Shown here one piece after another: positions 59,824 to 64,000 of a stretch of 64,000 nucleotides of DNA. The notes beneath the pieces were generated by a model that had not been told where the DNA came from, ran no database searches, and saw nothing but the letters and a program-made list of their open reading frames with translations. Location of the stretch: NCBI GenBank assembly GCA_019096065.1, contig JAGUCH010000004.1:6696001-6760000 (forward strand), written 5' to 3'. This DNA comes from Paracyclopina nana. Taxonomy: Eukaryota; Arthropoda; Copepoda; Cyclopoida; Cyclopettidae. The position numbers and the translations under genes are program-made. How positions within the stretch are numbered: the first letter of the stretch is position 1; every line of letters begins with the position of its first letter.

Positions 59824-60574
59824 TCACAACGTTTCCTTTGCGACGACAGACGAGGCTGGCTCTTTTAGCACTGGCCGCGATACTTTCTTTTGCAACTCTT
59901 CCACTGACAATTGAGCCGAAGCTATCACGGAGTTGTCAGACACAAGGTGTTTCAAGTCAACCATCTCGAGCTTCAGTTTTTCCAAGTACTCTGACAGGCA
60001 GCCTTTCTCCTTGGTGAATCGATCAATGACAAAATCCATAGCTTTGCGACCTTTGTTGGCATTGTTTGAAACGGTGCCCAGGATGATGTCCTCCATGTAC
60101 GTGGTGAGGGGGACGTTGCGCACAGTCACCACCATTTCTGACGTCATCACGGTTTTGTTGGCGGGGTCTTCCGGGTGAGGTTTGTAGGTCATGCGTTCCC
60201 TCATGGAGACAAAGTTGCAGAATGTCAAGTTGATGGAGGTCATCTCCATCGTCCGACTTTTGGGGTCGACCACCGAATACTCATAGCCGTGGGTTTCCCT
60301 GGTGGATATGGATAGTAGTGACACTTGAAGCTAACAAAAGGGAATTCAGCACTAACCTGTTTGCGCCTATAAGGGTTTGCACCCACGGGGCTAAGCCCCA
60401 GTCTGAAGTGATCAACCTGTGGGAATGAAGTCTGCCATCGGGGGACACGTGCCTGTCAATCACGTCAGTACCGAGGACTGCCGTGTTATGCGGGTTGGGG
60501 TACTTTCGCCACTGGCTTTGCACCAAAGTCTCCCAACTGTGGCCGAAGATGTGCTCGTTCGTCCAGATCTTCAT
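59824..60574 (-). CDS. PRELID3B: PRELI-domain lipid transfer protein (PRELID3 / Slowmo)
   Basis: Two exons (60574-60357, 60298-59824) join in phase to 230 aa. PRELID3 proteins form a complex with TRIAP1 in the mitochondrial intermembrane space and move phosphatidylserine between membranes. Seen: MKIWTNEHIFGHSWETLVQS, the YPNPHNTAVLGTDVIDRHV strand, GRLHSHRLITSDWGL, EYSVVDPKSRTMEM, ERMTYKPHPEDP and the C-terminal helix. Of two possible acceptors the one ending CCACCAG at 60299 keeps phase and yields NR-ETHGYEYS. The tail is about 35 residues longer than in the human protein (194 aa). It is divergent from NUDC. Confidence 0.92.
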
Positions 60575-61312
60575 TGTGATGCCGTTCAAGGTCAGCAAAA
60601 AACGACAATCACAAATCACTTCAGACTACAGACAGTGTGCGCTTGGCAACACTTCGGAAAGAAAGGGCAGATATGGTCGCTCCGATAGACTTACGCAATC
60701 GTCGTGATAGGCCGAGAACAGGTGCAAACTTGCAATTGAAATGCTCTTTTTTGAATAAATCTTTGAAATGTCATAATTCATGCCTACAGCATGTATTGCA
60801 ATCACCATCTGCAGTTTGACAGAAAAAGTCACGCCATGAAAAATTGGTAGATTTGCCGCATTATTTTTGTTGAGATTAGTAACTTAGCGGAAAAAACATT
60901 TATCGCTTCATAGTACAATGACGTCATTGGCTAAACAAAACATCGACCACTCTGCTTTGGCGTAATTTTCGATCGATTGTATTTCCAGAATAATCTTAAA
61001 GGAGCTTAGTAGACAATTTTTAAGGCAATGATCACATAAAAAAATTGTTTATACTTTAGAAATAGCATGACACTTTTTCAATAAATCTTGTAAAATAATG
61101 TACTCTAAATATTCTTATTTTAAAGAAAAGGACAAATTAGTCATTTATGTCTCAAAATAATGCTTCGCATTAAAAATAAAGATTTATTTGAGCTTATTTC
61201 GATACCTTTCATCAATATTTACAAGAATCAGAAAAGTCGGCGTGAGTTGCAACTTGCAAGTAATTCTTCAAGTGGACTGAAGCTACTGTCAGTATTTCTT
61301 CCAAATCTTAAA
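60575..61312. other. Divergent PRELID3/NUDC intergenic region
   Basis: 738 bp, AT-rich. It contains a perfect CRE palindrome (60919-60926). The NUDC frame is open 51 codons upstream of its chosen start, but that stretch is AT-driven (for example [13 protein letters not shown]) and has no family resemblance. Confidence 0.5.
60919..60926. promoter_or_regulatory. CRE palindrome TGACGTCA (in AATGACGTCATT)
   Basis: A perfect CREB/ATF-type site within a 12-bp palindrome, between the divergent PRELID3 and NUDC genes. It may serve both directions. Confidence 0.4.
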
Positions 61313-62278
61313 ATGTCCGAGAAGCAGGAGAGATTTGATGGAATTCTGCTAAGCATTGCCCAACAATGCGAAGGCGGAGTTCCCGAACTTATGGACATTC
61401 TGTTTGGTTTCTTGAATCGGAAAACCGACTTTTACTCGGGCGGCTTGGAGAGCGGTAAGGCCGAAGCCATGGTGTTAGAGGCCTTTAAGAAGCACGCTGC
61501 CGCCACAGAAGCTGAATTGGCCAAGAAAAAAGCCAGGCTGGCAGAAATGGAAAAGAAGCACAAAGAGAGGCGCGAAAAGGAGAAGGAGAAAGAGCTGAAG
61601 GAGCAAGAGAAAAAACCAGCCGATGACAGCAAGATCATGGAAGTCACCGACGAAGAGGCCGAGGCATTTTTGAATGGCGACAAAGCCAAAGAAGTTGACT
61701 CGAAGCCCGAAGAAGCCAAGAAAGAGGGCGAAGATGAAGAGGAAGAGGATGACAAGGGAAAAATGAAGCCCAATGCTGGAAATGGAGCGGATCTGTCAAA
61801 CTACAAATGGACGCAAACTTTGGAGGAAATCGAGCTCCGAGTTCCTCTGCCAATGGCTGTCAAGGCTCGCGATGTGGTTTGCATTGTCGAAAAGAAGCAT
61901 TTAAAAGTTGGTCTCAAGGGTCATCCTCTCATTATTGACGGCGAGCTAGAGGCCACTGTCAAGGTAGAAGACTCTGCTTGGGTCATCGAAGACAAGAAAA
62001 CTGTCGTTCTCACCATTGAGAAAGTCAACAAGATGAGCTGGTGGCCTCGTTTAGTCACAACTGATCCAGAGATCAACACCAAGAAAGTCCAGCCGGAGAA
62101 TTCAAAGTTGTCTGACTTGGATGGCGAGACTCGTTCCATGGTGGAAAAGATGATGTATGACCAAAGACAAAAGGAAATGGGCCTTCCGACCTCGGACGAA
62201 CAGAAGAAAGAAGATATGCTCAAAAAGTTCATGTCTGCTCACCCAGAGATGGACTTTTCCAATTGCAAATTCAACTGA
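61313..62278 (+). CDS. NUDC: Nuclear migration protein NudC
   Basis: An intronless 321-aa frame; human NUDC is 331 aa. NudC is an HSP90 co-chaperone that stabilises LIS1 and dynein-pathway clients. The N-terminus ([32 protein letters not shown]) forms the dimerising helical region. A Lys/Glu-rich coiled coil follows (about residues 65-150), then the CS/p23 domain: [33 protein letters not shown], the [16 protein letters not shown] strand and [12 protein letters not shown]. The C-terminal helix carries [15 protein letters not shown] and [13 protein letters not shown]. The ATG at 61313 gives the family start. TOMM7 follows 80 bp downstream and NME6 2 bp after that. Confidence 0.95.
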   Translation: MSEKQERFDGILLSIAQQCEGGVPELMDILFGFLNRKTDFYSGGLESGKAEAMVLEAFKKHAAATEAELAKKKARLAEMEKKHKERREKEKEKELKEQEKKPADDSKIMEVTDEEAEAFLNGDKAKEVDSKPEEAKKEGEDEEEEDDKGKMKPNAGNGADLSNYKWTQTLEEIELRVPLPMAVKARDVVCIVEKKHLKVGLKGHPLIIDGELEATVKVEDSAWVIEDKKTVVLTIEKVNKMSWWPRLVTTDPEINTKKVQPENSKLSDLDGETRSMVEKMMYDQRQKEMGLPTSDEQKKEDMLKKFMSAHPEMDFSNCKFN

Positions 62279-62358
62279 AAACATGTTCATCTGTTTCATT
62301 GCACTCGTGTGATCCAATTGCTAATCAGCACCAATCTTTTTATTTTGCAGGCTTTGTT
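62279..62358 (+). promoter_or_regulatory. NUDC-TOMM7 intercistronic region with splice acceptor
   Basis: 80 bp. The end is CTTTTTATTTTGCAG|GCTTTGTT followed by the TOMM7 ATG, a strong acceptor with no donor in the gap. It matches the LAMTOR2-USB1 gap in length and design. Candidate trans-splice site. Confidence 0.5.
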
Positions 62359-62526
62359 ATGGCATTGCTCACTCAAGGAACCTTGCAACGTTTGAACACA
62401 GTCATCTCTCTCTTCAAGAGATCCTTCCACTTGGGTCTGCTCCCATTGATCCTGTACCTAGGATTCAATCACGGAGCTGAGCCAGGCATGCCCGAGTTGA
62501 CGTTGGCAAGCTTGCTTTGGGCTTAA
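62359..62526 (+). CDS. TOMM7: TOM complex small subunit TOMM7
   Basis: A 55-aa frame, exactly the length of human TOMM7. Tom7 modulates assembly of the mitochondrial outer-membrane import complex and, in animals, PINK1 stabilisation. The single membrane helix and the conserved end are clear: GLLPLILYLGFNHGAEPGMP and LASLLWA. The stop TAA is separated from the NME6 ATG by two bases. Confidence 0.93.
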   Translation: MALLTQGTLQRLNTVISLFKRSFHLGLLPLILYLGFNHGAEPGMPELTLASLLWA

Positions 62527-62528
62527 AC

Positions 62529-63074
62529 ATGAATAATCATCATCCTAGACGACTTCAGTTGACATTGGCCATTTTCAAACCCGATCTTACTCAGAGGCCA
62601 TTCAGCATTGAACACGTGCGTGGTTTGTTGCTGAAGAACAGGTTTATTGCCATCAAATCGAAGCAGGAGCATTTGAGTCGCTCCAAAGTGGAAGCCTTCT
62701 ACCAAGAGCATGCAGGCAAGTTTTTCTACAACCGGTTGGTCACGTTCATGTCGAGTGGCAAGTCTCACATTCATGTTCTTGGAAGAGAGCACGAAGCCAT
62801 CAAGACCTGGCGCGAGCTGATGGGTCCTACCAAAGTTTTGAAAACAAGGTATGACCAGCCTGACTCGATAAGAGGCCTGTTTGGCTTGACTGACACCAGG
62901 AATTCCACGCATGGCTCCGATTCAGAGGAGAATGCTCTCAAAGAAATCAGCTTCTTTTTCCCCGAGTTTGACGTCAACGCCTTCTTTGCCAATCAAACGG
63001 ATGTCGCATTTTTAAATGGCCAACGCAATGGAAGTCTCTGTCTTGATCGTAGTTTGTTCGAACACTCGCTATAA
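62529..63074 (+). CDS. NME6: Nucleoside diphosphate kinase 6
   Basis: An intronless 181-aa frame, the length of NME6 (about 186 aa). Group II NDP kinases; NME6 acts in the mitochondrial matrix with RCC1L and supplies nucleotides for mtDNA and mtRNA synthesis. Seen: LTLAIFKPDLTQRP near the start, the YQEHAGKFFYNRLVTFMSSG segment, MGPTKVLKTRYDQPDSIRGL and the active-site motif NSTHGSD (His near residue 128). The ATG at 62529 is chosen; an in-frame TTG lies 12 bp upstream inside TOMM7. It shares a transcript, by inference, with TOMM7, another mitochondrial protein. Tail-to-tail with the reductase gene. Confidence 0.93.
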   Translation: MNNHHPRRLQLTLAIFKPDLTQRPFSIEHVRGLLLKNRFIAIKSKQEHLSRSKVEAFYQEHAGKFFYNRLVTFMSSGKSHIHVLGREHEAIKTWRELMGPTKVLKTRYDQPDSIRGLFGLTDTRNSTHGSDSEENALKEISFFFPEFDVNAFFANQTDVAFLNGQRNGSLCLDRSLFEHSL

Positions 63075-63308
63075 AATTGTATCTTTTGTTATTTGTGTGA
63101 TAATTAACATGAGCTGCGAATTTCCACGCATTGAATTACATAAGTGACGTTGCTCCATGGAGTTCGTATTTTTTTTTTCTAGATTCTAGATTTGACCTGC
63201 CTAATGTGAATTTGGCTTATTAACTTACCAACATGGCTATTTTTCACTAAATAAAGATAGTTACTTTGTTTATTAGTTACTACAAGAGTCCACTGAGACA
63301 AGCATAGT

Positions 63309-64000
63309 TTAGTAGGCAAATCTCATGTCAGCACTGTAGCCAAGTTTCACCAAGTTGGGGATGCAAGCAAAGTTGATCATGGGTGGAGGTCCACACAAGA
63401 CTACCAAGTTGTCGCTAGATGGCTCAAACAAGTTGTTCTTGATCATGTCAGCATCAATGAAGCCACTGCTATACTTCCACCCTAAATTCGCAATTCCATA
63501 AAATGCCAAAGTAGATGAAAATGTAAGCTAACCTTCAGTGGGCCTGTCAACTGTGTACCACAATTTGAACCTGTCTGGATGTTGTTGCTGGACAGCCTCC
63601 AATTCTTCACGCACCAAAATGTCATCTTCAGACTGGTTAGCAAAAAGCAAGGACAGACAAGTTTGGTCTTCAGGATCTCTAAAGACAGCTGTGATCAATT
63701 GCAGCATTGGTGTAATTCCAGTTCCACCTAGTAATAAATACAGTCAGCATTTGTCTTCACATAATTTTACGTTATATTGCACCTGCAATCATGGAGACTT
63801 TTTTAGCTTTCACAATGTTAGCAGGGCTCTTTTTATCTTTTTTGATGCTGAATGCACCACGACCTTGATATACCAATAATCCATTTGGACCTCTCACATC
63901 AATGGTGTCACCAATGGCCATATTTTCCAAGTATTGAGACATTTTGCCACCATCAGGGAATTTTGGATGAACATTCTTGAAGTAGACCTTGACCACCAAA
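63309..64000 (-). CDS. CYB5R3: NADH-cytochrome b5 reductase (partial, 5' end off window)
   Basis: Three exons are visible (up to 64000-63783, 63727-63533, 63481-63309); the start lies beyond the right edge. CYB5R transfers electrons from NADH via FAD to cytochrome b5 for fatty-acid desaturation and sterol synthesis. Seen: [20 protein letters not shown] (FAD-side loop), [20 protein letters not shown], the NADH-binding [12 protein letters not shown] (split by an intron), [22 protein letters not shown], the [10 protein letters not shown] segment and VLCGPPPMI. The protein ends RFAY, an aromatic end as usual for the family. Which paralogue (1, 2 or 3) is not resolved. Confidence 0.95.

Overview
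The window is nuclear DNA from a small, gene-dense arthropod. Two genes point there: a chitin deacetylase with the arthropod chitin-binding + LDLa + NodB layout, and a glycoside hydrolase family 7 (GH7) gene, a family known in animals mainly from crustaceans. Most introns are 50-65 bp with GT-AG ends, and many neighbouring genes are tail-to-tail with 20-240 bp between stop codons. I lean towards a crustacean (copepod, ostracod or branchiopod), but a mite or springtail cannot be excluded from sequence alone.

Layout. 0.5-11 kb: BTAF1 (Mot1), a small secreted EGF protein and the axonemal protein DRC7, all on +. 11-15 kb: a repeat-rich gap (inverted repeats, tRNA-derived SINE pieces, a MITE candidate) around a GH7 gene on -. 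15-19 kb: METTL22 and DPM3 share a 92-bp divergent promoter, followed by a bubblegum-type acyl-CoA synthetase. 19.07-22.83 kb: a 3.76-kb palindrome flanked by TTAA, with no transposase. 23-28 kb: a tandem-HMG-box protein, a BACURD-type KCTD, kaptin and GOLPH3. 28-30 kb: non-coding DNA with TCCCACC-motif repeats. 30-38.5 kb: the cluster LAMTOR2-USB1-RPP38, a mannose-6-phosphate-receptor-like protein and a pyrimidine-nucleotide carrier (SLC25A33/36). 40-45 kb: three poorly recognised genes. 45-48.8 kb: a long non-coding leader region with a clean MITE. 48.8-54.2 kb: a 1763-aa C2H2 zinc-finger protein. 54-64 kb: TATDN1, chitin deacetylase, a COMT-like methyltransferase, PRELID3, the cluster NUDC-TOMM7-NME6, and a partial cytochrome b5 reductase.

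The two most notable signals are the palindrome and the two three-gene clusters. The palindrome has arms of about 1.8 kb that stay in register without net indels and are built from ~175-190 bp tandem units. Each cluster has the same design: gene A, about 80-87 bp ending in a splice-acceptor-like site, gene B, then gene C starting 2 nt after gene B stops. The tightly coupled pairs look functionally matched: USB1/RPP38 (RNA processing) and TOMM7/NME6 (mitochondria). This suggests eukaryotic operons, possibly resolved by spliced-leader trans-splicing.

Exon structures were worked out by hand from splice sites, reading phase and family resemblance; no alignment or search was run.
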